Shown: positions 1 to 5,948 of the stretch, piece by piece
Position numbering within the stretch: the stretch's first letter is position 1
Layout of the letters: every line of letters starts with the position of its first letter
Assembly (NCBI GenBank): GCA_045535465.1
Contig: JAZSLS010000136.1
Location: 1-14,276, forward strand
Reading direction: 5' to 3'
Source: SIG636 sp045535465
GTDB lineage: Bacteria > Bacillota > Clostridia > Oscillospirales > CAG-382
Length of the DNA stretch: 14,276 nucleotides
Made by a program: the position numbers and the translations under genes
Notes under the pieces: model-generated
The model's database searches: none
Told to the model about the DNA's origin: nothing
What the model saw: the letters and a program-made list of their open reading frames with translations, nothing else

Positions 1-712
1 AGCACGGAATGTTCTGACTACGGCAAAATGCGGTGAACAGATGGGAAAAGTCGAAGCAAATACCTTGTTTGGTTTGCAGTGTCTTGCGAACATCAAAGTA
101 TTGGAAGAGTGGATAACAGTCGTAGTCATACTCTAAGTTGGCTATGATCCAATTATAAAAAGCCAGTACCTTTTCTTCGTCGGTTTCACAACCGGCACAA
201 ATTTCGTCAGCAAGTTCTTCCGTTTGTGTATCCCACAGGGTATCTCTGCCATTAGAAAGATACGGGGCTTCCGGTTTGTAGACGAAATTGTATGTAAAGA
301 AAAGGAACACTATAATAAATGCTGTTAGAACCAAGACACAAATTTTCGTCAACAGTTTGTCTTTGCCGGAACTGTTATCGACAATACCAAAGTACATCAT
401 TTCGATAGCCGTTACCACAAACGTCAACATCGGCAGAAGCCTGCGGCAGGAAAGAGCGCTAACAATACTCATTACCATGACGAAAAACAGAACAATGAGT
501 ACGATTGCACGCATGGGTGTTGACCGTATTTTCAGGACGAAAAATAAGATAGGCAATACTGACAGCAAATAGAGCGTTACCAGCATCGGTGAAAGTTCAA
601 AGAAGCCTTTCAGATATACGCCCAACAGCAGATTGTATGCTGCCAGGATAAAAAAGAAAATAAAGCCGGATTTCGACTGCAATGTGATTGCAAATAATTT
701 GGATATCTTCAC
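1..712 (-). CDS. Membrane-anchored transglutaminase-like protein (partial, 3' end beyond window)
   Basis: The frame is open from a GTG at 712 to the left edge, giving 237 residues. GTG is chosen because GAGGA lies six bases before it and the nearest upstream ATG meets a stop after two codons. Residues about 15-145 hold roughly five hydrophobic membrane segments. A soluble part follows, containing KVLAFYNWIIANLEYDYD (181-198) and then QGICFDFSHLFTAFCRSQNIPC (216-237). This matches the core of the transglutaminase-like (cysteine protease fold) superfamily, with Cys219 as the likely catalytic cysteine. The His and Asp expected later lie outside the window. Family members cleave or crosslink peptides or proteins; this substrate is unknown. 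The catalytic domain is probably outside the cell. The gene is divergent from the XRE regulator at 1061. The fold is fairly sure, the function is not. Confidence 0.8.
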   Translation of the reverse strand, partial: MKISKLFAITLQSKSGFIFFFILAAYNLLLGVYLKGFFELSPMLVTLYLLSVLPILFFVLKIRSTPMRAIVLIVLFFVMVMSIVSALSCRRLLPMLTFVVTAIEMMYFGIVDNSSGKDKLLTKICVLVLTAFIIVFLFFTYNFVYKPEAPYLSNGRDTLWDTQTEELADEICAGCETDEEKVLAFYNWIIANLEYDYDCYPLFQYFDVRKTLQTKQGICFDFSHLFTAFCRSQNIPC

Positions 713-1000
713 GATAAGTCCTCAATTCATTTGTAAATTCACATTGCAACAGTTCGTTTCCCAAATCTAAAAACTATAATTTTGATGATTCTTGCCCGTG
801 ATTTTGCCCTTATTATCTCTCGGGACAAGGATAAAACGGTGTAACACCGTATAGTGGGATGAAATGAGTTGTTTGCGGAAAACCCTTTATTTATGGTGGT
901 TTTAGAGCATTTTACTGTGTGTTATGAACAGCCAATAACATCTCAAAAAATCGTGCTATTCAAATTGCGATATGTCGATCAGATAGCAACAGCGAGTTGC
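713..1000. other. Divergent intergenic region with one palindrome, no gene seen
   Basis: About 290 bases lie between the transglutaminase-like gene and the promoter of the first XRE regulator. I see no frame with a ribosome binding site and no convincing promoter for the minus-strand gene. The clear structure is a palindrome at 836-850. A weaker inverted repeat (TGTTAT and ATAACA, nine-base loop) sits at 920-940. Confidence 0.5.
836..850. promoter_or_regulatory. Perfect 7+1+7 palindrome, possible operator
   Basis: ACGGTGT-A-ACACCGT is perfectly self-complementary around one central base. The one-base centre is too tight for a good RNA hairpin and no T-run follows, so a dimeric DNA-binding protein site is more likely than a terminator. 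It lies in the divergent region between the transglutaminase-like gene and the XRE gene. The binding protein is not known. Confidence 0.35.
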
Positions 1001-1029
1001 TTGTGACTGAATGCGTAAAATGATATAAT
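1001..1029 (+). promoter_or_regulatory. Sigma-A type promoter of the first XRE gene
   Basis: TTGTGA (1001-1006), a 17-base spacer, then a perfect TATAAT (1024-1029). The predicted transcript start near 1036 leaves a short leader of about 25 bases before the ATG at 1061. An ATG at 1028 overlaps the -10 box, so it cannot be used from this promoter. Confidence 0.7.
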
Positions 1030-1060
1030 GGGTGTATCACATACAAAGGCGGTAAAGAAT

Positions 1061-1723
1061 ATGGAAACGAAAGATATTATACTTGATCTCAGAACGAAAA
1101 ACGGACTCTCCCAGGAGGAGCTTGCCGAAAAGGTATTTGTCACCCGTCAGGCGGTCAGCCGTTGGGAAAACGGCGAAACGGTTCCGAATACCGAGACATT
1201 AAAACTGCTCTCAAAACTGTTTGATGTATCTATTAACACTCTGCTCGGCTCACCAAGACAGCTTGTTTGTGAGTGTTGCGGGATGCCTATTGATGACAGT
1301 AATGTCAGTCAGGAAAAAGACGGTGCTTTTAACGAGGATTACTGCAAATGGTGCTATGCAGACGGTGAATACACCCTCGACTTTTTCGAGAAATATAGAG
1401 AACTTGGCGGAAAAGAAAAATTTGAAGAATTTAAGGCACAGCTGATCCACGAATTTAACACCCTGTTTCATATTGAGGGCTTGCCCAAGGTAGAAAATCT
1501 TAACGTATTGTCGGGTAGTTTTATCAATTTGGAATATACGTTGCCAAACGGACAAAAGGTCAAATTTCTTGATGATAACGCAACCTACCTCGGCAGTCAG
1601 CTTGAATGTGAATTCGGCGGAGACCGTTGTTTCGGGATTGCCGCAAATATGGATTTTTTGCTTGTCTGCACCTACGGAGCAAACGGTGAAAATCCCGAGC
1701 TTGTCATCTATAAAAAACGCTGA
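1061..1723 (+). CDS. XRE-family regulator with zinc ribbon domain
   Basis: This is a 220-residue protein. Residues about 5-62 are a helix-turn-helix of the XRE/Cro family (LSQEELAEKVFVTRQAVSRWENG), which should bind DNA as a dimer. Next comes a short zinc ribbon: CECCGMP (C70 and C73) paired with CKWC (C95 and C98), a type seen in small Firmicutes proteins. The C-terminal part, about 145-220, is a compact beta-rich segment I do not recognise; it may sense a ligand. The start at 1061 is chosen over the longer frame from 1028, whose ATG lies in the -10 box; AAAGG and GGCGG just upstream give only a modest ribosome site. The gene is followed by a second XRE gene with its own promoter. The DNA-binding role is sure, the signal unknown. 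Confidence 0.85.
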   Translation: METKDIILDLRTKNGLSQEELAEKVFVTRQAVSRWENGETVPNTETLKLLSKLFDVSINTLLGSPRQLVCECCGMPIDDSNVSQEKDGAFNEDYCKWCYADGEYTLDFFEKYRELGGKEKFEEFKAQLIHEFNTLFHIEGLPKVENLNVLSGSFINLEYTLPNGQKVKFLDDNATYLGSQLECEFGGDRCFGIAANMDFLLVCTYGANGENPELVIYKKR

Positions 1724-1739
1724 TGTGACGGATAGTGTC

Positions 1740-1768
1740 GTGACTTGATCGGGCTTTAGCGTTATAAT
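1740..1768 (+). promoter_or_regulatory. Promoter of the second XRE gene
   Basis: A perfect TATAAT at 1763-1768 lies 17 bases after GTGACT (1740-1745), which keeps the TGAC core of the -35 consensus. It is well placed for the ATG at 1797. A second GTGAC at 1725-1729 stands 15 bases before the one at 1740-1744, a possible regulator contact. The -10 is convincing, the -35 less so. Confidence 0.55.
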
Positions 1769-1796
1769 GGGATCACAAAAGTAAGGAGGAACCATT

Positions 1797-2291
1797 ATGA
1801 CTTTTGGTGAAAAATTAAAAAAGCTAAGAATCGACAACAACCTGACACAAGACGAGCTTGCGGAAAAAATCTACGTCACAAGGACAGCGATCTCCAAATG
1901 GGAGACCGACAAGGGCTACCCGAGTATCGATAGCCTGAAAAAATTGTCAAGCCTATTCAAAATCAGCATAGACGAACTGATCTCCGACGCCGATATTGAA
2001 AACAAACGATTGCTTGACGAAGCACAGAGCCGTAAATTCTATTGGTGCGCTATGGCTTGCTTGGCCCTTGCAACCGTGTTTGCAATCGTAAACTACTTTA
2101 CGCAATGGCCGTATTTGTACGCTGTCAGCATTGCGAGCGTGATTGGTTATATCGCATTCGGACTGCTATCAAAACCAAACTATAAGCGAATGGCGGCAAG
2201 GAGAACGCTTATCATTCCGTTTATCATTTTGCGTTTGGTTATTGCCACAGTTATCATTGTTGTTATCGTGTATGCGTTTATAGGAGCATAA
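1797..2291 (+). CDS. XRE-family regulator with C-terminal membrane segments
   Basis: This is a 164-residue protein with a strong ribosome site, AAGGAGGA at 1783-1790, six bases before the ATG. Residues 1-62 form an XRE helix-turn-helix (LTQDELAEKIYVTRTAISKWET) close in sequence to the one in the preceding gene. After a linker rich in charged residues, three hydrophobic segments follow at about 81-101, 105-124 and 137-161, so the DNA-binding domain would be tethered to the inner face of the membrane. Clostridia commonly have such one-component membrane regulators; what they sense is usually unknown. The two neighbouring XRE domains suggest duplication with swapped C-terminal parts. The fold is sure, targets unknown. 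Confidence 0.88.
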   Translation: MTFGEKLKKLRIDNNLTQDELAEKIYVTRTAISKWETDKGYPSIDSLKKLSSLFKISIDELISDADIENKRLLDEAQSRKFYWCAMACLALATVFAIVNYFTQWPYLYAVSIASVIGYIAFGLLSKPNYKRMAARRTLIIPFIILRLVIATVIIVVIVYAFIGA

Positions 2292-2296
2292 AAATT

Positions 2297-2335
2297 GCCG
2301 CTGAGATGGATCTATACACTCAGCGGCGTTTTGTT
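2297..2335. terminator. Bidirectional terminator between convergent genes
   Basis: A perfect nine-pair stem, GCCGCTGAG (2297-2305) with CTCAGCGGC (2319-2327), is followed by GTTTTGTTATT on the plus strand. On the minus strand AATTTTTA follows the stem. It can end both the XRE gene at 2291 and the catalase gene whose stop is at 2337. Confidence 0.85.
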
Positions 2336-2336
2336 A

Positions 2337-2999
2337 TTACTCAAAGGAAACGGGCTTTGTATCACCCGTGGCAAATGCGTTAGGACCGGGATCCGACATA
2401 GAAAAATACATTTTAGCGGCTTTGGTCGTGCCGAAATCTCTGTTAGAGCCGGAGTTCTGTACCTTGTTAAAGGCATTGCGGAACATTTGGTTGTGTGCTT
2501 CCTCACGGTTTAAAAGGAAGTCGATGGTCTCACGCACCTTTTTGTCATCAATCTGGCGGTAAAGATATTCATAAACCACCTTTGCGCGCTGTTCGGATGC
2601 GATATTGCTTAAGAGGTCTGCACACAAATCACCTGTAACCGTTACGTAGTCGCCCGTCCAAGAATAACCTGAAGCGTTAATAAGACCTGGGTTAAGACCT
2701 AAAAGCACGTGGGACTGAATCTCACCGGACGGTACCTTTTCAGCATCAACGTCGTGACCGTTTAACAGGTTAATGGTCTGTGCCACCATCTCCATATGAC
2801 CGAGTTCTTCTGCGGCAATATCGAGAAATAAATCTTTAATTTCAGGGTCTTTGATTCTAAAGCTTTGGGACATATACTGCATAGCCGCCTTAAGCTCACC
2901 GTTACCGCCACCAAGCTGTTCCTGCAAAAGTGCAGCATATTGCGGATTTGGTTTCTCAACTGCTACAGGATGAAAAAGCATCTTTTCGTGTTTAAACAT
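2337..2999 (-). CDS. Manganese catalase (CotJC-like)
   Basis: The protein has 220 residues and should break down hydrogen peroxide to water and oxygen at a dinuclear manganese centre. It opens with MFKHEKMLFHPVAVEKPNPQ, then LQEQLGGGNGELKAAMQY, AAEELGHMEM and SEQRAKVVYEYL...NREEAHNQMF. Likely metal ligands by family pattern are E35, E65, H68, E136 and H169; all are present, so it should be active. The start at 2999 has GGAGGT at 3006-3011, six bases upstream; a longer frame to 3059 would include that site and is rejected. The length fits the short catalases related to the spore-coat protein CotJC, so a spore role is possible. No cotJA or cotJB lies beside it. It is divergent from the OhrR-containing operon. 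No clear sigma-A or sporulation promoter was found. Confidence 0.92.
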   Translation of the reverse strand: MFKHEKMLFHPVAVEKPNPQYAALLQEQLGGGNGELKAAMQYMSQSFRIKDPEIKDLFLDIAAEELGHMEMVAQTINLLNGHDVDAEKVPSGEIQSHVLLGLNPGLINASGYSWTGDYVTVTGDLCADLLSNIASEQRAKVVYEYLYRQIDDKKVRETIDFLLNREEAHNQMFRNAFNKVQNSGSNRDFGTTKAAKMYFSMSDPGPNAFATGDTKPVSFE

Positions 3000-3093
3000 T
3001 TCATTACCTCCGTTTATTTGATATAAGTTATTCTTTCCATTTTTTGTAGCGATATGCATATTTTACATAAAGGCTTAAACACGTCTCATACTA

Positions 3094-3122
3094 TTGACAG
3101 AGATAGTCGTCTATGTTATAAT
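3094..3122 (+). promoter_or_regulatory. Consensus sigma-A promoter of the peroxide-defence operon
   Basis: A perfect TTGACA (3094-3099), 17 bases, then a perfect TATAAT (3117-3122). Transcription should start near 3129, about 40 bases before the ATG at 3168. Such a strong promoter would normally need tight repression, which fits the operator-like repeats over its -10 and start. Confidence 0.92.
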
Positions 3123-3145
3123 TAATTGAGTCCAATTGAATTGAG
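3117..3145 (+). promoter_or_regulatory. Candidate OhrR operator, two imperfect copies
   Basis: Two adjacent sites share the core AATTGAG at a 15-base interval: TATAATTAATTGAG (3117-3130) and TCCAATTGAATTGAG (3131-3145). The second contains the perfect palindrome CAATT-G-AATTG (3133-3143). As I recall it, the Bacillus OhrR box has the form TACAATT-AATTGTA, often in tandem; the second copy keeps its inner ten bases plus the outer T. The sites cover the -10 box and start point, where a repressor would block polymerase. The operon encodes an OhrR, so autoregulation is likely. Binding is inferred. Confidence 0.65.
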
Positions 3146-3167
3146 TTGATGCTGTTGGAGGTGCGGT

Positions 3168-3707
3168 ATGAACGCATACGATTTAAGGTTAAGAAAATGG
3201 ACGGCAGCGAGGTATCTCTTGAGGAGTACAAGGGGAAGGTGTTGCTGATCGTCAACACCGCAACGGGATGCGGATTCACGCCGCAATATACCGAACTCCA
3301 GGAACTGTACGAGGAGTTTTCGGCGCAGGGCTTTGAAATTCTCGATTTCCCCTGCAATCAGTTTGGTGAGCAAACACCGGGAAGTGATGAGGAAATCCAC
3401 ACCTTTTGCACGGGTCACTTTGGCATCACGTTCCCTCAATTTGCAAAGGTGGACGTAAACGGGGAGAACGCCATTCCGCTTTACAAATGGCTTACCGAGA
3501 ACACAAAATTTGAAGGTTTTGGGAAAGTCTCCTATGGCACTTGTGATGTCGGGAATAGCAAAAAAGATGGACAAGGATTATAAGAACAACGGCAAGGTAA
3601 AATGGAATTTCACCAAGTTTCTCATTGACAGGGGCGGCGAGAGCGTCGCTCGCTTTGAGCCTACCGATATGAAAAAACTGAAGGCTGCGATAAAGGAGTG
3701 CTTGTAA
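3168..3707 (+). pseudogene. Glutathione peroxidase family (Cys type), two frameshifts
   Basis: The family reduces hydrogen and organic peroxides, usually with thioredoxin in the Cys form. GGAGG at 3157-3161 sits six bases before ATG 3168. The frame opens MNAYD, then one T is missing in the T-run at 3182-3184: without correction it stops at 3246-3248, with correction it reads MNAYDFKVKKMDGSEVSL. Near 3522-3529 (TTTTGGGAAA) one base is in excess, and the frame returns to reach the stop at 3705-3707. The repaired protein has 179 residues, near family length, with peroxidatic C35 (ATGCGFTPQY), Q65 in PCNQF, W147-N148 in KWNFTKF, and C81 at the resolving-cysteine position. Residues 115-145 are longer than in many relatives. 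An in-frame ATG at 3149 would bypass the first shift but lacks a ribosome site. Two one-base slips in homopolymers suggest sequencing error or young decay. Confidence 0.85.
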
Positions 3708-3708
3708 T

Positions 3709-4119
3709 ATGAAGATAGCAGTTCGTTACTATACTCGTTCGGGAAATACAAAGAAGTTAGCAGAGGCAGTTGCCGAGGCGGTCGCAGTGGAGGCGAAGGA
3801 CGTGTCCGTGCCGCTTGAAGAAAAGGCAGACGTTCTGTTCCTTGGTTGCTCCTATTACGCATTCGACGTTGATCAGGCGGTAAAGGATTTTATCGTCATC
3901 AATAAAGATAACATTGGCAAGATCGTCTGCTTCGGTACGTCTGCGATGATGAAATCCATAAAAAAGCCTGTGTCAAAGGTGGCAAAGGCAGTTGGCGTTG
4001 AGGTTGCGGACGAGGAATTCCATTGCCGTGGTGAATTTGCAAAAATTCACAAAGGCAGACCAAATGAAAAAGACCTTGCAGACGTTTTTGCTTTTGCAGC
4101 CAAGATCATAACGAAATAA
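3709..4119 (+). CDS. Flavodoxin-family protein
   Basis: This 136-residue protein starts one base after the peroxidase stop, with AGGAG in the end of that gene as ribosome site. The N-terminus MKIAVRYYTRSGNTKKLAEAVAEA is a beta strand and the FMN-phosphate-binding loop (TRSGNT, residues 9-14) of flavodoxins. FLGCSYYAFDVD (about 44-55) and VCFGTSAMM (about 73-81) correspond to the two later flavin-contacting loops. It should be a cytoplasmic one-electron carrier or flavin oxidoreductase. In this operon it may carry electrons for peroxide reduction or supply the neighbouring flavoproteins. It is on the short side for a flavodoxin, and its redox partner is unknown. Confidence 0.85.
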   Translation: MKIAVRYYTRSGNTKKLAEAVAEAVAVEAKDVSVPLEEKADVLFLGCSYYAFDVDQAVKDFIVINKDNIGKIVCFGTSAMMKSIKKPVSKVAKAVGVEVADEEFHCRGEFAKIHKGRPNEKDLADVFAFAAKIITK

Positions 4120-4132
4120 GGAGTGTAAAACG

Positions 4133-4528
4133 ATGGAAGAAGTATATGAATTTTTGAAGAATTGTGAAGTGTATTATTTGGCAACCGTAGAGGGTGATCA
4201 ACCGAGAGTTCGTCCCTTCGGCACGGTTGATCTGTATGATGATAAGCTCTACATACAGACCGGTAAAGTAAAAGCGGTAGCACAGCAGATGAAAGCAAAT
4301 CCCAAGGTTGAGATCAGCGCAATGGCACAGGACGGCAGATGGGTTCGTGTTACTGCCGAAGCGGTGCTTGATGATAACATCAAAGCACAGGAACATATGT
4401 TAGATGCGTATCCCAACCTCAAAGCAATGTACGCTGCCGGTGATGGCAATACCGAGGTATATTATCTCAAAAACGCGGTGGCACAGATCTGTTCCTTTAC
4501 AGAAGCATCCCGTGAAATCAAATTTTAA
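4133..4528 (+). CDS. Pyridoxamine 5'-phosphate oxidase-family FMN-binding protein
   Basis: This is a 131-residue protein with ribosome site AAGGAG overlapping the end of the flavodoxin gene. The opening YEFLKNCEVYYLATVEGDQPRVRPFGTV, then KLYIQTGKVKAVAQQMKANPKVEISAM, is the pattern of small split-barrel FMN-binding proteins. These are often annotated as pyridoxamine phosphate oxidase but rarely make vitamin B6. Members bind FMN, F420 or heme and act as reductases of varied substrates. Residues 19-31 and 43-58 fit the strand-loop regions that hold flavin phosphate. It sits between a flavodoxin and OhrR, suggesting an oxidative-stress role. Family is sure; substrate is not. Confidence 0.85.
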   Translation: MEEVYEFLKNCEVYYLATVEGDQPRVRPFGTVDLYDDKLYIQTGKVKAVAQQMKANPKVEISAMAQDGRWVRVTAEAVLDDNIKAQEHMLDAYPNLKAMYAAGDGNTEVYYLKNAVAQICSFTEASREIKF

Positions 4529-4543
4529 TTTTCGGTGATAATA

Positions 4544-4987
4544 ATGGACTTTTCAAAATATGATGCATTGAAGCTTGAAAATCAACTTTGCTTTCCTCTG
4601 TATGCTGCCGCACGTGAGGTGGTCAAAATGTACCGTCCTTATCTTGACGAGCTTGACATCACCTATACGCAGTACATCACTATGATGGTAATATGGGAAG
4701 AAAAGGAGATCACCGTCAAGGCACTCGGCGAAAAGCTTTTTCTTGATTCGGGAACAATGACTCCCGTGCTCAAAAGCCTTGAAGCGAAAGGCTATGTTGT
4801 GCGTAAACGGAGCACCACCGATGAGCGCTCGGTCAGCGTTTTCCTTACCGACAGCGGTGAGGCGCTAAAGGAAAAGGCGGTAGACATTCCCGCAAAGGTT
4901 GCCGGTTGCACAAACCTTACTGCTGAGGAAGGCTTGCAGCTTTATAAAATTCTTTATAAGATACTTTTGAAAGAGGTCGAAGAATGA
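4544..4987 (+). CDS. ohrR: OhrR, MarR-family organic hydroperoxide sensor repressor
   Basis: This repressor binds DNA in the reduced state and releases it when its N-terminal cysteine is oxidised by organic peroxides. The 147 residues contain LKLENQLCFPLYAAAREVVKMYRPYLDELDITYTQYITMMVIWE, very like Bacillus OhrR, with the sensing Cys at 16. The winged helix follows: VKALGEKLFLDSGTMTPVLKSLEAKGYVVRKRSTTDERSVSVFLT. No second conserved cysteine at the two-Cys-type position is evident, so it is likely the one-Cys type that reacts with a thiol. ATG 4544 is preferred to GTG 4535; the ribosome site is weak (GGTGA). Its last bases overlap the next gene as ATGA. It is the likely regulator of its own operon through the repeats at 3117-3145. 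Confidence 0.92.
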   Translation: MDFSKYDALKLENQLCFPLYAAAREVVKMYRPYLDELDITYTQYITMMVIWEEKEITVKALGEKLFLDSGTMTPVLKSLEAKGYVVRKRSTTDERSVSVFLTDSGEALKEKAVDIPAKVAGCTNLTAEEGLQLYKILYKILLKEVEE

Positions 4988-5805
4988 ACAATATTGCAGA
5001 ACTGATAAACAAAAGAAGAAGCGTTCGCACCTATGACGGCAGAGCGCTGGATGGAAGTACAAAGGAACAACTTTTGACTTCTGCGAATGCGATTCAAAAC
5101 CCCTTTAACATTCCGGTCAAGTTCAAGTTTCTTGACGCCGAGAAAGACGGACTAACCTGTCCCGTTGTAAGCGGTACAGATTTGTATGTAGGCGGGAAAA
5201 TTGAAAACGTACCGCAAGCAAGCGTTGCGTTTGGATATTCCTTTGAGGAATTTGTTTTGTATGCACAGTCGCTGGGTCTTGGTACCGTATGGCTTGGCGG
5301 TACGATGAATCGCTCCGCCTTTGAACAGGCAATGGACCTTGGTGAAAATGAAATGATGCCCTGTGCCACACCCATTGGCTACACGGCAAAGAAAATGTCC
5401 ATCAGGGAAACTATGATGCGAAAAGCAATCAAAGCCGATGAGCGACTGCCCTTTGAGGAACTGTTCTTTGACGGCTCGTTTGATAACCCCCTTGCAAAAG
5501 AAAAGGCAGGCAAATTTGCTGAGCCTTTGGAAATGGTAAGACGTGCTCCTTCGGCAGTAAATAAGCAGCCTTGGCGCATTGTTGTAGCGGATCATACTGC
5601 TCACTTTTATCTCAAGCGTAGTAAAGGCTTTGGACACGAAGGAAAGCTTGATATGCAGATGATCGATATGGGCATAGCACTCTGCCATTTTGCGCTCACC
5701 GCAAAAGAAAACAATCTAAACATTAACTTTGTGCAAGACGAGCCGAAGCTAATATCGGATGACGGTGTAGAATATATTGCATCTTACAGGCTTAACGCAG
5801 TATAA
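4984..5805 (+). CDS. Nitroreductase-fold flavoprotein
   Basis: The 273-residue protein overlaps ohrR by four bases (ATGA), so translation is probably coupled. It begins with INKRRSVRTYDGR (residues 8-20), the basic FMN-binding motif of the nitroreductase fold. YAQSLGLGTVWLGG (93-106) and RRAPSAVNKQPWRIVV (186-201) are further family hallmarks. The order of these motifs and the length suggest the larger putative nitroreductase group that holds two half-repeats in one chain, like the Thermotoga TM1586 family. Such proteins use NAD(P)H and FMN to reduce nitro groups, quinones or peroxide products, but some have lost activity. As last gene of the OhrR operon it may detoxify oxidation products. 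Confidence 0.87.
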   Translation: MNNIAELINKRRSVRTYDGRALDGSTKEQLLTSANAIQNPFNIPVKFKFLDAEKDGLTCPVVSGTDLYVGGKIENVPQASVAFGYSFEEFVLYAQSLGLGTVWLGGTMNRSAFEQAMDLGENEMMPCATPIGYTAKKMSIRETMMRKAIKADERLPFEELFFDGSFDNPLAKEKAGKFAEPLEMVRRAPSAVNKQPWRIVVADHTAHFYLKRSKGFGHEGKLDMQMIDMGIALCHFALTAKENNLNINFVQDEPKLISDDGVEYIASYRLNAV

Positions 5806-5842
5806 TAAACATCCGCCCGCTATGCGGGCGGATGTTTATTAT
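5802..5842 (+). terminator. Long perfect-stem terminator of the OhrR operon
   Basis: Nineteen bases (5802-5820) pair perfectly with 5824-5842 around a three-base loop TAT; the arm includes the stop codon at 5803-5805. The GC-rich upper part (CCGCCCGC) ends in an AT-rich base whose 3' side is TTTATTAT, serving as the U-rich tail. Confidence 0.85.
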
Positions 5843-5948
5843 ATCGATTTTCGCCCGTTTTATGCCGCTTTTTGCTCTTTTTACGCATTTTTGAGTGTCG
5901 CTGAAATTTTGGCATTTTTGGCATAATCGAGCACATAATATACGAAAA
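5843..5948. other. Convergent intergenic stretch with phased T-tracts
   Basis: No gene is visible. T-runs of four or five occur at 5848-5851, 5858-5861, 5869-5873, 5878-5882, 5888-5892, 5907-5910 and 5915-5919. The first five have centres about ten bases apart, one helical turn, and one position is skipped before the last two. Phased T-tracts are known to bend DNA. The role here is unknown. Confidence 0.5.

Noticed and set aside
713..1000. Remnant of a mobile element in the divergent region
   Set aside because: The palindromes and AT-rich sequence suggested it at first, but I found no terminal repeats, no target duplication and no transposase fragment.
1250..1840. 196-residue minus-strand frame across both XRE genes
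   Set aside because: It spans the promoter and ribosome site of the second XRE gene, lacks a ribosome site and shows no family motif.
3000..3095. Sporulation sigma promoter for the CotJC-like catalase
   Set aside because: CATATCGCTA on the minus strand resembles a sigma-K -10, but its spacing is off by one and no matching -35 was found.
3115..3130. PerR box at the operon promoter
   Set aside because: Only the left half TTATAAT fits the PerR pattern, and this is mostly the -10 box; the right half does not match. The OhrR-like reading explains both repeats better.
3146..3583. Intact 145-residue peroxidase from TTG 3146 or ATG 3149
   Set aside because: It has no ribosome site, its first dozen residues do not fit the family, and it ends without the WNF motif that lies in another frame just downstream.
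3168..3707. Programmed ribosomal frameshifting in the peroxidase gene
   Set aside because: The first site (T TTA AGG in the starting frame) is not a good slippery heptamer, because the A-site codon would mispair after slipping. The second would need a forward shift with no known signal. Two opposite programmed shifts in one enzyme gene are very unlikely.
4133..4528. Genuine vitamin B6 oxidase (pdxH) working with the kinase at 13346
   Set aside because: The protein is much shorter than true PdxH and lies in the OhrR operon far from the kinase; only the fold is shared.
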